From contig NZ_JAATHJ010000017.1 of NCBI RefSeq assembly GCF_012034335.1, positions 1 to 64,000 on the forward strand: a stretch of DNA of 64,000 bases, written 5' to 3'. The translations under genes and the position numbers were made by a program. Numbering within the stretch: position 1 is the first letter of the stretch; each line of letters opens with the position of its first letter. Origin of the DNA: Alkalicoccus luteus (GTDB lineage: Bacteria; Bacillota; Bacilli; Bacillales; Salisediminibacteriaceae). The notes under the pieces were generated by a model. It had not been told where the DNA came from and did not search any database. It was given only the letters and a program-made list of their open reading frames with translations. Below, piece after piece: positions 27,281 to 35,559 of the stretch.

Positions 27281-27322
27281 AGCATGAAAATTGAGGCTTG
27301 TCTTAACCAGTCTCGCTAAAAC

Positions 27323-27367
27323 CAAAATGAACCGGCAATCCTCTTGAGAGATTGCCGGTTCATTTTG
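27323..27367. terminator. long intrinsic terminator after gudB
   Basis: A perfect 18-bp inverted repeat (27323-27340 with 27350-27367) with a 9-base loop. The arms end in an A-rich and T-rich stretch, so it may act in both directions. Confidence 0.85.
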
Positions 27368-27692
27368 ATGACATAAAGGTTATCGGCTTTGATTATATAA
27401 GTATATGCTGCACAGAGCGTCATACTAATTGCCGCGCAGGCTTTAACGATACCGCCGTTTTATGGTAACAGAACGAAACGGTGTAACAATGCTCTCATAC
27501 ACGAATGTTGGTGCGGTTTGATGAGCGGACATGCGCTGCTGCCGGGAAAGAATACGTGGACGTAATGCAGCCGGGCCAGGAAAAATCGCAGATCCGTGAA
27601 TTTATAAAGACTCTTTAGCTGTATTTTTGAGTTTCTCGTCTGGATCATATAAAATAAGGAGCAGTTCAGATGCAGGAAAGGAGCCGATAGGC
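27368..27692. other. intergenic region between gudB and ypdA
   Basis: About 325 bases. Near the right end TTTTGA and TATAAA with 17-base spacing (about 27625-27652) may be the ypdA promoter. An open frame 27505-27618 (37 codons, ending IREFIKTL) reads like protein but has no ribosome binding site; it may be a gene remnant or chance. Confidence 0.4.
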
Positions 27693-28682
27693 TTGAAAAG
27701 CGAAACAGTTATTATCATTGGAGCGGGGCCATGCGGTCTTTCTGCAGCAATCGAGCTCCAGAAACGCGGTATTGATGCTCTAATATTAGAAAAAGGAAAC
27801 CTCGTTCATGCAATATATCAGTATCCGACTCATCAGCAGTTTTTCAGTACGAGTGAGAAGCTTGAAATTGGTCAAGTGCCGTTTTACAGCACAGAGCGGA
27901 AGCCGAAGCGAAATGAAGCGCTCGTTTATTACAGACGAGCTGCAGAGGAATACAACTTGCGTATTCACCCTTACGAAAAAGTAACAGAAGTGGAAAAAAC
28001 AGAGAGTGGCTTTGCTGTAACGTCAGAGCATAAAGATAAACAAAAGCGTTATCAGTGCCGATATGTTATAGCTGCAACTGGATATTACGGATCCCCTAAT
28101 TTCATGAAAATTCCTGGTGAAGATCAGGCGCATGTGCATCATTATTTTCACGAAGCACATCCTTACTTCAAACGAAAGGTAACAATTATTGGCGGGAAAA
28201 ATTCTGCGGTCGACGCTGCACTTGAACTCGAAAAAGCTGGTGCAGAGGTTACAGTGCTCTACAGGGGAAGCGATTATTCGAAAAGCATTAAACCGTGGAT
28301 TCTGCCTGAGTTTGATAGTCTCGTCCGTCACGGAAAGATTGACATGGTATTTGAAGCGGAAGTATGCCGGATCGAGTCTGAATGCATTGTTTACCGGAAG
28401 GACGGTGTCGAGCACAGACTTCAAAGCGATACAGTATTTGCGATGACCGGTTATCGCCCTGACCACCGTTTCCTGCGCCATATGGGAGTTGCCGTCGATG
28501 AGAAAACCGGCAGGCCGTCTTTTCATTCGGAAACAATGGAAACGAATGCAGAAGGCATTTATATTGCCGGCGTCATTGCTGCCGGGAATAATGCAAATGA
28601 GATATTTATTGAAAATGGGCGGTGGCACGGTAAGCTTATTGCGAAGTCGGTACAGGAAAAAGAGGTACAGCCGAGTCATTAG
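27693..28682 (+). CDS. ypdA: YpdA, putative bacillithiol-disulfide reductase
   Basis: A flavin-dependent pyridine nucleotide-disulfide oxidoreductase, 329 residues, thought to reduce oxidised bacillithiol using NADPH in Firmicutes that lack glutathione. It has the FAD-binding GAGPCG motif at residues 10-15, the second nucleotide motif in IIGGKNSAVDAALEL and the C-terminal FAD motif GIYIAGVIAAG. There is no redox CxxC as in thioredoxin reductase, which fits YpdA. The TTG at 27693 has AAAGGAG nine bases upstream, giving a length close to B. subtilis YpdA. The neighbours ansA and prsW fit the shared order. Confidence 0.92.
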   Translation: MKSETVIIIGAGPCGLSAAIELQKRGIDALILEKGNLVHAIYQYPTHQQFFSTSEKLEIGQVPFYSTERKPKRNEALVYYRRAAEEYNLRIHPYEKVTEVEKTESGFAVTSEHKDKQKRYQCRYVIAATGYYGSPNFMKIPGEDQAHVHHYFHEAHPYFKRKVTIIGGKNSAVDAALELEKAGAEVTVLYRGSDYSKSIKPWILPEFDSLVRHGKIDMVFEAEVCRIESECIVYRKDGVEHRLQSDTVFAMTGYRPDHRFLRHMGVAVDEKTGRPSFHSETMETNAEGIYIAGVIAAGNNANEIFIENGRWHGKLIAKSVQEKEVQPSH

Positions 28683-28718
28683 CGGGAGAGCTGGCATGCT
28701 CTCCCGGCACGCTTTTTT
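28683..28718 (+). terminator. probable terminator after ypdA
   Basis: A perfect 9-bp stem (28683-28691 with 28698-28706) with a 6-base loop; six T residues follow after a gap of six bases, so the terminator may be of moderate strength. Confidence 0.6.
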
Positions 28719-28826
28719 ATCAGAATTTACTGGCGGCTGCACATTATAAACCTGCACGCTCGCAGCTGACAGCTTCTTCAATTGGCTGTTCATTTAGTTT
28801 ATTGATCAGGAGAGGAGCTTACAAGA

Positions 28827-29801
28827 TTGAAAAAAGTAACGGTATTGACCACAGGCGGAACAATCGCGAGCAGTCGGAATGAAAAAGGCAGACTCGAAGC
28901 GGGTATTTATACGGGCGAAGAGCTGGCAGCTAAACTGCGGCTGCCCGAAGATATTGAAGTTAAGGTAGTTTCCGTTCTTCAAAAAGCAAGTATACATATA
29001 ACACTGTCGGATATCGATCTGTTAAGGGAGCAGATCCAGGAAGACGGCTGGTCAGATGGATTTGTTGTTACACACGGAACAGACACATTAGAAGAGTCTG
29101 CTTATTATTTTGATCTGACATATAACGGTGACCGGCCGGTCGTCTTTACAGGCTCTCAGCGTTCACCGGATCAGCTTGGCAGCGATGCCTTTATTAATCT
29201 GCGCCATGCTGTTTATACTGCTGCATCTTCACAGGTATCCGGAATAGGAACAGTAGTTGTTTTTAATGAACGAATTTTTTCTGCAGAATACGTCAAGAAA
29301 GAACATGCATCCAATGTACAGGGCTTTAACGCATTCGGATTCGGTTATCTTGGCATTATTGACAATGATGTCGTTCACATGTATCAGCGACCAATTCGAA
29401 GAGAATATTTTTCCGTAAATCAAGCTGCTTCTCCGCGCGTCATTTTAATTAAAGCACATGTAGAAGCGGATGATCTGCTGATAAATGCGTGTATTGATAA
29501 GCATGTGGACGGAATTGTACTTGAGGGGCTTGGACGAGGACAGGTCACAAAAGAACTGGCTGCGGCTTGCGGACGCGCGGTAAGGGCGGGAATTCCAATT
29601 GTGCTGACAACGGCTTCTGAAGAAGGACATGTTTATACGACTTATGACTATGAAGGAAGCGCATATGATCTTATAAATAAGGGAGTGCTTCTTGGCAGGG
29701 ACGCCGACAGTAAAAAAGCCCGCATCCGCTTAACGGCATGCTTGAAAGCCGGACTCAATCCAGTTGATTATTTCGGCCCGATTGATCATCCTGCCACATA
29801 A
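28827..29801 (+). CDS. ansA: L-asparaginase type I
   Basis: Hydrolyses asparagine to aspartate and ammonia in the cytoplasm. The 324-residue protein has both active-site threonine motifs: TTGGTIASS near residue 12 and THGTDTLEESAY near residue 90, and no signal peptide, which fits the cytoplasmic type I enzyme (B. subtilis AnsA 329 residues). The TTG start has AGGAGAGGAG upstream. In B. subtilis ansA forms an operon with ansB elsewhere; here it stands between ypdA and prsW with no aspartase gene next to it. Confidence 0.94.
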   Translation: MKKVTVLTTGGTIASSRNEKGRLEAGIYTGEELAAKLRLPEDIEVKVVSVLQKASIHITLSDIDLLREQIQEDGWSDGFVVTHGTDTLEESAYYFDLTYNGDRPVVFTGSQRSPDQLGSDAFINLRHAVYTAASSQVSGIGTVVVFNERIFSAEYVKKEHASNVQGFNAFGFGYLGIIDNDVVHMYQRPIRREYFSVNQAASPRVILIKAHVEADDLLINACIDKHVDGIVLEGLGRGQVTKELAAACGRAVRAGIPIVLTTASEEGHVYTTYDYEGSAYDLINKGVLLGRDADSKKARIRLTACLKAGLNPVDYFGPIDHPAT

Positions 29802-29843
29802 GCACGGCGAACAGCAATGATGTAAAAGCAGGAGGGGTCGGGA

Positions 29844-30503
29844 ATGCTCAGTTTACTGGCGGCGGCTGTGGCTCCGGCACTGGCGCTTCTATTTTATTTC
29901 TATTTAAAAGATGAATTTGAACAAGAGCCTGTTCATATGGTTATCCGCTGTTTTTTGTTTGGTGCTCTGTTGGTTCTGCCTGTAATGTTTGCTCAGTACA
30001 TTATCAGTACAGAAACTACTCTTGCTCAGACACAGTCCGGGACAGCGGCAGTGCCTGCACTGCTGGAAGAACTTTTTAAGTGGTTTACGGTGCTTGCTGC
30101 TGTCTACACTCATATCCATTTTAATCAGCGTTACGACGGGATTGTGTATGCTTGCGCAGTAGGGCTGGGATTTGCTTCTGTTGAAAATATCTTTTATCTG
30201 CTCGAGTACGGTCTCGACTATGCTTTCATCCGAGCCGTTTTTCCGGTTTCCGGACATGCACTTTTCGCTGTCGTCATGGGTTATTATATCGGCCGGGCTA
30301 AGTTTGGCAGACATCGGAATCTGAATCTTTTCCTGGCTTTGGCTTTTCCCGTTTTGCTCCATTTCAGCTATAATTTTCTTGTCATTTCACGCGATGCTGC
30401 GGCATTCACAGCCGTACCATTTATGATTGGGCTGTGGATTCTAGCAATATGGAAGGTGAAAAAGGCAAACCGTCTTCAGCGCTCCGCTCTGCACATTTCT
30501 TGA
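29844..30503 (+). CDS. prsW: intramembrane glutamic protease PrsW
   Basis: Site-1 protease that cuts the anti-sigma factor RsiW and so starts release of SigW during envelope stress in B. subtilis. The 219-residue protein has about seven membrane helices and the conserved PrsW motifs: EExxK in LLEELFKWF with E75-E76, SVENIFYLLEYG, and FPVSGHALFAVVMGYYIG. Length and neighbours match B. subtilis YpdC/PrsW. The ATG has GGAGGGG upstream. B. subtilis has the spore germination genes sleB-ypeB right after prsW; they are absent here. Confidence 0.93.
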   Translation: MLSLLAAAVAPALALLFYFYLKDEFEQEPVHMVIRCFLFGALLVLPVMFAQYIISTETTLAQTQSGTAAVPALLEELFKWFTVLAAVYTHIHFNQRYDGIVYACAVGLGFASVENIFYLLEYGLDYAFIRAVFPVSGHALFAVVMGYYIGRAKFGRHRNLNLFLALAFPVLLHFSYNFLVISRDAAAFTAVPFMIGLWILAIWKVKKANRLQRSALHIS

Positions 30504-30579
30504 ATAAACGGACTATGCATTGTATAGTAGGGAGCAGAAAAGGGTGAGCTTTATACCTGTATGGAAGGGACGTGATTTT

Positions 30580-30747
30580 TTGCCAGAAACAAAACAACGC
30601 TTTAAAGTCGTGATTCGATGTCAGGACTGTGGTGAAAAGTATATCCTCCGAGGGCGTCCTAACGAGAACGGAGGATTTGACACAGGATTTAAACGATGCG
30701 TCTGTAGTAACGAGTACCGCTTTGATATAGACGTGGCACCGGAATAA
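30580..30747 (+). CDS. small Cys-rich protein, possible zinc ribbon
   Basis: Not recognised. The 55-residue product has two Cys pairs (C14, C17 in RCQDCG and C40, C42 in RCVCS) spaced like a small zinc ribbon. The TTG at 30580 has GGAAGGG about ten bases upstream and begins just where the basic, protein-like sequence starts; an upstream in-frame ATG at 30520 lies in an A/T promoter-like stretch (TATAGT near 30522). Directly after the stop another frame encodes a further Cys pair (see next entry), so the gene may be a shortened form of a longer zinc-ribbon protein. Confidence 0.55.
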   Translation: MPETKQRFKVVIRCQDCGEKYILRGRPNENGGFDTGFKRCVCSNEYRFDIDVAPE

Positions 30748-30836
30748 ATTATGTCAGCTGTGTTGACTGTGGACTCGAACTAAAACTTACAGAAAAGATC
30801 CGTTCAGAAAAAGGGTTACTGAATATTACCGAATGA
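30744..30836 (+). pseudogene. possible out-of-frame remnant with a second Cys pair
   Basis: The frame from 30744 to TGA 30836 reads like protein (SCVDCGLELKLTEKIRSEKG) and contains CxxCG, but has no start codon. It is shifted relative to the preceding small Cys-rich gene. It could be the lost C-terminal half of that gene after a frameshift, or chance. Confidence 0.25.
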
Positions 30837-30840
30837 CAAG

Positions 30841-30867
30841 AAGCTGCCCGCTGGAGGCGGCTTTTTT
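30841..30867 (+). terminator. intrinsic terminator
   Basis: An 8-bp stem with one G-T pair (30841-30848 with 30856-30863), 7-base loop and six T residues; it closes the prsW/small-protein region. Confidence 0.75.
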
Positions 30868-30977
30868 GCATCTGCAAATACATTCAGCGTTCTAACTGAG
30901 CTGACCTTTTCTGAGTAGAACAGCTGAAGAGCTGGATCAGATCGATACGAATGGCAGTAGGAGGATGAGGAACATTC

Positions 30978-30986
30978 TGGTATAAT
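30978..30986 (+). promoter_or_regulatory. extended -10 element for motI
   Basis: TGG directly followed by TATAAT (30981-30986), an extended -10 box, about 33 bases before the motI ATG. No convincing -35 is visible. Confidence 0.5.
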
Positions 30987-31018
30987 TAATATAACTATTT
31001 AACCAGGGAGATGGGGCT

Positions 31019-31675
31019 ATGATAAAGGCAGGAACACCTGTGGAGATGGAACTGAAATCTGGTTCAGAAGATTACAGCAAGTTAAGAAGCAAAGTGCTCG
31101 ACCTTCAAAAAGGATATATTTTTATTGATTATCCTGTTTCCATAGAAACCGGCCGTCCTAAGTTTTTTCTGGAAGGAACTGAATTCACCGTTTCGTTTGT
31201 TGGACAGGATGAAGCGGTTTATATGTTTGAATCCTCCGTTGCGGGTCGTGTAAAGCGTAAACTGCCGATGCTGATCCTTAAACATCCACCTTCAGAAGAG
31301 TATCGAAGAATTCAGCGCAGGCAGTACGTACGAATTGACTGCTCATTAGACTGCGCATTCCGGAGCGACGCCGGCGAGTTCGACCCTTTCACAACCATTA
31401 CGCTGGACTTGTCCGGGGGAGGCATGTCCTGTGTACTGCCATCCCGTCATCCGTTAAAGGACAATACCAGAGCAGATATTTGTCTGGCACTGCCGTTTAA
31501 AAATGGAGAGACAAAATACGTGGAGGCACATGTCAGAACAGTTCGCATCATTGCTTCCGACTATCAGACTAAAGCATCTTTTGAATTTCATGAGCCGCCG
31601 GAAAGCCTGCGGGAGCTTATCATTCGGTATATTTTCGAGCAGCAGCAGGAAGCAAGAGAGCGCGGATTAGCCTGA
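31019..31675 (+). CDS. motI: PilZ-domain c-di-GMP receptor, YpfA/MotI
   Basis: Binds cyclic di-GMP and, in B. subtilis, then inhibits the flagellar stator MotA as a clutch. The 218-residue protein has the YcgR-type N-terminal domain followed by a PilZ domain. Both c-di-GMP-binding motifs are present: RRQYVRI (RxxxR) near residue 100 and DLSGGGMS (DxSxxG) about 40 residues later. The ATG has GGGAG upstream. Position before cmk equals B. subtilis ypfA. With cheR elsewhere in the window it suggests a motile cell. Confidence 0.9.
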   Translation: MIKAGTPVEMELKSGSEDYSKLRSKVLDLQKGYIFIDYPVSIETGRPKFFLEGTEFTVSFVGQDEAVYMFESSVAGRVKRKLPMLILKHPPSEEYRRIQRRQYVRIDCSLDCAFRSDAGEFDPFTTITLDLSGGGMSCVLPSRHPLKDNTRADICLALPFKNGETKYVEAHVRTVRIIASDYQTKASFEFHEPPESLRELIIRYIFEQQQEARERGLA

Positions 31676-31783
31676 GCGATGAAGCATACAGCATGACTGA
31701 ATGACAGAAGAAAGATTCTCCTTTGCCGAAGCGTGTGTTAAAATAACGTCGTATAAAATTTTGTGCTGGAAGAGGTTTGGATG

Positions 31784-32461
31784 ATGACGAGAGCAAATAT
31801 CGCAATAGATGGACCAGCAGGGGCTGGGAAAAGCACGGTAGCGAAAAAACTGGCTGCTGAGCTCGGCTACACGTATATTGATACCGGAGCGATGTACAGA
31901 GCTCTAACATGGAAAGTGCTTCAAGAGCAGGCAGACCCGGAGAATGAATCAGCTGTGCTGCATATTCTTCAGCAGATGCATCTTGAACTGGACATGAAAA
32001 ACGGGAACGTTTTTGTAACAGTAGATGAGAAAGATGTAACAGACGCCATTCGGCAGCAGGATGTGACCTCCCTCGTATCGTTTACAGCGAGGCATGCCCG
32101 AATTCGATCGGAAATGGTTGAGAAACAAAAAAAGCTTGCCGAAAAAGGCGGCACGGTTATGGACGGAAGAGATATAGGCACCGCTGTGCTTCCGGACGCC
32201 TCTTTCAAATTCTTTTTAAATGCCACAGTGGAAGAACGTGCCAAAAGACGCCACGCGGAACAGCTGCAAAAAGGGATGCAATCTGACCTGACTCAGCTTC
32301 AGACCGAAATCGCAGAACGGGACAGAATTGACTCTGAGCGTGAAACAGCTCCGTTAAAAAAAGCAGATGATGCTTTAGAAGTCGATACGACCGCGATGAC
32401 GATCGACGAGGTTGTTTCCTTTTTGCTTGGCATAGTAAGGGAAGTGAAACGGTATGAGTAA
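31784..32461 (+). CDS. cmk: cytidylate kinase
   Basis: Phosphorylates CMP and dCMP with ATP. The 225-residue protein starts with the P-loop IDGPAGAGKST, followed by the cytidylate kinase motifs DTGAMYRALT, MDGRDIGTAVLPDA (substrate binding) and a lid with RRHAEQ and RDRIDSERE. ATG 31784 is chosen, with AGAGG eight bases upstream; ATG 31781 just before it is an alternative. The last eight bases overlap plsC. The cmk - plsC - S1-protein order is common in Firmicutes. Confidence 0.95.
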   Translation: MTRANIAIDGPAGAGKSTVAKKLAAELGYTYIDTGAMYRALTWKVLQEQADPENESAVLHILQQMHLELDMKNGNVFVTVDEKDVTDAIRQQDVTSLVSFTARHARIRSEMVEKQKKLAEKGGTVMDGRDIGTAVLPDASFKFFLNATVEERAKRRHAEQLQKGMQSDLTQLQTEIAERDRIDSERETAPLKKADDALEVDTTAMTIDEVVSFLLGIVREVKRYE

Positions 32462-33041
32462 ACTCTATGCAACAGGACAGTTCGTCTGCCGTACTTTTTT
32501 CAGGTTGTTTTATCGTCCTGAAATTATCGGCAGGGAGCATATTCCGAAAGAAAAGGGTGTACTGATGTGCAGCAATCACATCAACAATCTTGACCCGCCG
32601 CTTGTCGGCGCGTTTCTAAAACGTCAGACGCGCTTTATGGCTAAATATGAGCTGTTTCAGCTTCCTGTATTAAAAAAGCTACTTCCAGCACTCGGTGCGT
32701 TTCCTATTAAACGGGGGTCGAGTGACCGGCAGGCTATGCGTTCAGGTTTAAAGCTGCTGAAGGAAGGGGAATTGGTAGGTGTATTTCCGGAAGGCACCCG
32801 GAGCAAAACTGGCACGCTCGGTAAAGGTCTTGCCGGAGTTGGATTCTTTGCTCTCCGTTCTGATGCAGCGATTGTTCCATGTGCAGTGATCGGATCTTAT
32901 AAACCGTTCTCAAAGATTAAGCTGGTTTATGGCAGTCCGGTAGACATGCAGCCTTTAAGGGACAGGAAGGCATCACCTGAAGAAGCAACAGCAGAAATTA
33001 TGTCTGCTATTCAAGAACTTTTAGATAAAAATCAAAAATAA
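32454..33041 (+). CDS. plsC: 1-acyl-sn-glycerol-3-phosphate acyltransferase
   Basis: Adds the second acyl chain to lysophosphatidic acid to form phosphatidic acid at the membrane. The 195-residue protein has the acyltransferase block I NHINNLD with catalytic His42 and Asp47, block III FPEGTRSKTG and block IV IVPCAVIGS. The N-terminal region is amphipathic and membrane-associated. It begins inside cmk and is coupled to it. The next acyltransferase of the same pathway, PlsY, is also in this window. Confidence 0.93.
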   Translation: MSKLYATGQFVCRTFFRLFYRPEIIGREHIPKEKGVLMCSNHINNLDPPLVGAFLKRQTRFMAKYELFQLPVLKKLLPALGAFPIKRGSSDRQAMRSGLKLLKEGELVGVFPEGTRSKTGTLGKGLAGVGFFALRSDAAIVPCAVIGSYKPFSKIKLVYGSPVDMQPLRDRKASPEEATAEIMSAIQELLDKNQK

Positions 33042-33133
33042 GCAGGAATCTGTACCGGAGACAGAGAAGTGCTAGTAACGAAGAAGTTTTAGGGCCCGGA
33101 TTTTTCTGACGGGATATAGGGAGGTAATTGTCA

Positions 33134-34288
33134 ATGGTAGAAGAAATGAACAATGAAATGACAGATTTCCGATCATTATCGGTAGGGGATCTGGTCAAAG
33201 GCACTGTCGCTAAAGTGGAAGACAAGCAAGCGTATGTGAACGTCGGTTACAAGATGGACGGCGTCCTGCCTATCAGTGAATTGTCCAGTCTTCACGTTGA
33301 GAAAGTCGGAGACGTGCTTCAGGAGGGCGAGGAGTATGAATTTAAAGTAACAAAGCTTACAGAGGATGAACTCGTCCTTTCGAAGAAAGCAGTTGTAGCT
33401 GAGAAGGCTTGGGAAGAAATGGAGCGCCGCCTGGAAAGCGGAGAGATTTTCGAGGCAGAAGTTGCCGATGTCGTGAAGGGCGGACTTGTCGTTGATGTAG
33501 GCGTCCGCGGATTTATTCCTGCGTCTCTTGTAGAGCGCCACTATGTAGAAGACTTTTCAGACTACAAAGGGCGTACGCTTCGTCTGAAAGCGGTCGAAAT
33601 GGACCGTGAACGTAATAAATTGATTTTATCTCAGCGTGCTGTGCTCGATGAAGAAGCCAGCGAGCGTAAAAAAGACACGCTCGAACAAATCAAAGAAGGC
33701 GATGTTATCGCAGGAACAGTTCAGCGGCTTACTGACTTCGGTGCCTTTGTCGACGTTGGAGGAGTAGACGGGCTTGTCCATATTTCGCAAATGGCGCATC
33801 AGCATGTTGAAAAACCATCCGATGTTGTATCTGAGGGAGATCAGGTGAACGTTAAAGTCCTTTCCGTCGATCCTGATAATGAACGTATCTCTCTTTCTAT
33901 TAAAGATACGCTTCCGGGACCATGGGAGTCTATTGCAAATGAGATTAAGCAGGATGATGTGATTGAAGGAACTGTTAAGCGTCTCGTTTCATTTGGTGCT
34001 TTTATTGAGGTGGCACCTGGTGTAGAAGGACTTGTTCATATTTCTCAGATCGCTAACCGCCATATTGCTACTCCGGGTGAAGTGCTTACAGAGGGTGATA
34101 CGGTGCAGGCGAAAGTCCTCGATGTGAATGTCGGTGAGAAACGAATTTCACTCAGCATCCGCGTTCTTGATGAGGATAAGCAGGAAAAAGAAGAGAGTGC
34201 ACGAAAGCAGGAGTATAAAAAAGAAGATGACGGCGGATTTTCCCTCGGTGATATGATCGGGGACCAGCTGAAAAAATATAAAAACTAA
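33134..34288 (+). CDS. rpsA: S1-domain RNA-binding protein (RpsA-like, YpfD)
   Basis: A 384-residue protein with four S1 RNA-binding repeats at about residues 13-80, 98-168, 186-255 and 272-342; repeats three and four share DGLVHISQ-type ends and are the best conserved. It is shorter than the six-repeat E. coli ribosomal protein S1 and equals B. subtilis YpfD, a translation-associated protein that is not a stable ribosomal subunit component. ATG 33134 has AGGGAGG nine bases upstream; an in-frame TTG at 33128 is too near that site. The C-terminus is Lys/Glu-rich. A terminator follows. Confidence 0.92.
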   Translation: MVEEMNNEMTDFRSLSVGDLVKGTVAKVEDKQAYVNVGYKMDGVLPISELSSLHVEKVGDVLQEGEEYEFKVTKLTEDELVLSKKAVVAEKAWEEMERRLESGEIFEAEVADVVKGGLVVDVGVRGFIPASLVERHYVEDFSDYKGRTLRLKAVEMDRERNKLILSQRAVLDEEASERKKDTLEQIKEGDVIAGTVQRLTDFGAFVDVGGVDGLVHISQMAHQHVEKPSDVVSEGDQVNVKVLSVDPDNERISLSIKDTLPGPWESIANEIKQDDVIEGTVKRLVSFGAFIEVAPGVEGLVHISQIANRHIATPGEVLTEGDTVQAKVLDVNVGEKRISLSIRVLDEDKQEKEESARKQEYKKEDDGGFSLGDMIGDQLKKYKN

Positions 34289-34303
34289 TACGAGAACCAG
34301 GTT

Positions 34304-34337
34304 CCGGTGTGGGCTTCCAGCTCATGCCGGTTTTTTT
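34304..34337 (+). terminator. intrinsic terminator after the S1-protein gene
   Basis: A 12-bp stem with three G-T pairs (34304-34315 with 34319-34330), a 3-base loop and seven T residues. Confidence 0.85.
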
Positions 34338-34409
34338 GAACTGTCCGTCCGCATGTTATCCGTATCAGTCTGAATACTGGCGAGTGGACGGGCCCCAAGG
34401 AGGCAGTTT

Positions 34410-35468
34410 ATGACGCGCGAACAACGAAAGCTTGACCATATACGGCATGCCCTTACAACAGCAGACACCTCCGGTAATGGATTTAGAGATATGCAGTTTA
34501 TTCACCAGTGCTTTCCGGAAATTAATGTAGAGCAGACAAATGTAGAAACGATGATTGGACCGATCAAATCAGCTGCTCCGATTATGATAAACGCTATGAC
34601 GGGCGGCGGCGGTCAAAGAACGAAAGAAATCAACGGTGCAATAGCCGAGCTTGCAGCGAATTTGGGAGTCCCCGCTGCGTGCGGTTCGCAAATGGCGGCA
34701 GTAAAGGATTCTTCTCAGCAGGATACGTTTTCAGTGATGAGAGAACGCAGTCCCTATGGAATATTATTTGCTAATATCGGAGCGGAGGCAGCCGTTGACG
34801 AAGCGGCTGCTGCAGTTAATATGATCCAAGCGAATGCCCTGCAAATTCATATTAATCCGATTCAGGAGTTAGTGATGCCTGAAGGAGATCGTCATTTCAA
34901 CGGCTTGCTTGAGAAAATAGCTGCTGTGAAAAAAGAACTCGAGATCCCTCTGATCGTGAAGGAAGTCGGATTTGGTATGTCGATGGAATCGGCAAAGCTT
35001 GCAGTAGAAGCAGGAGCGGATATCATCGATACCGGCGGACACGGAGGCACAAACTTCTCTGCTGTTGAAAACAGCCGCAGGCAGAATGAATTAAGCATGT
35101 TCGACAGCTGGGGGATTCCGACAGCCGTTTCGTTGATTGAGACCAAGCAATCAGTGGACGTTCCTGTAATTGCATCAGGCGGTATCCGGACGGCTGACGA
35201 TATATTGAAATCACTCTCATGCGGAGCGGCTGCATGCGGAATGGCAGGAGCAGTTTTGAAAAACCTTCAGGAAAAAGGTCTGGAAAAAACCGCTCAGGAA
35301 ATGAACGATATGATAGAATATATAAGGCTCGGAATGACAGCGCTTGGAAAGAAACGAGTAAAGGATTTGACCGGCTCGCCAGTTATCATATCCGGAAGCA
35401 CCGGTTTGTGGCTGAAAGAGCGGGGGATTTCCACATCTGTATTTGCCAGACGCACGTCTGCTCTATAG
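34410..35468 (+). CDS. fni: type 2 isopentenyl-diphosphate delta-isomerase
   Basis: FMN- and NADPH-dependent interconversion of IPP and DMAPP, the C5 units used for the heptaprenyl chain made by HepS-HepT. The 352-residue protein has the N-terminal RKLDHIRHAL segment, FMN-binding NAMTGGGGQ, HINPIQELVMPEGD, the VKEVGFGM motif and DTGGHGGTNF, all diagnostic of the TIM-barrel type 2 enzyme. The ATG has AAGGAGG upstream. It stands alone, as ypgA does near this place in B. subtilis. Confidence 0.95.
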   Translation: MTREQRKLDHIRHALTTADTSGNGFRDMQFIHQCFPEINVEQTNVETMIGPIKSAAPIMINAMTGGGGQRTKEINGAIAELAANLGVPAACGSQMAAVKDSSQQDTFSVMRERSPYGILFANIGAEAAVDEAAAAVNMIQANALQIHINPIQELVMPEGDRHFNGLLEKIAAVKKELEIPLIVKEVGFGMSMESAKLAVEAGADIIDTGGHGGTNFSAVENSRRQNELSMFDSWGIPTAVSLIETKQSVDVPVIASGGIRTADDILKSLSCGAAACGMAGAVLKNLQEKGLEKTAQEMNDMIEYIRLGMTALGKKRVKDLTGSPVIISGSTGLWLKERGISTSVFARRTSAL

Positions 35469-35509
35469 CATCAGCTCCTAAAACCTTGTCTAAAATGACG
35501 AGCCGTCTA

Positions 35510-35518
35510 TGATATAAT
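35510..35518 (+). promoter_or_regulatory. extended -10 element for der
   Basis: TGA followed by TATAAT (35513-35518), an extended -10, about 42 bases before the der start. The nearest -35-like sequence is too far away. Confidence 0.5.
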
Positions 35519-35559
35519 GATTCCAGAGCAGGAAACGGGATCAGAAAGCAGGGATAGAA

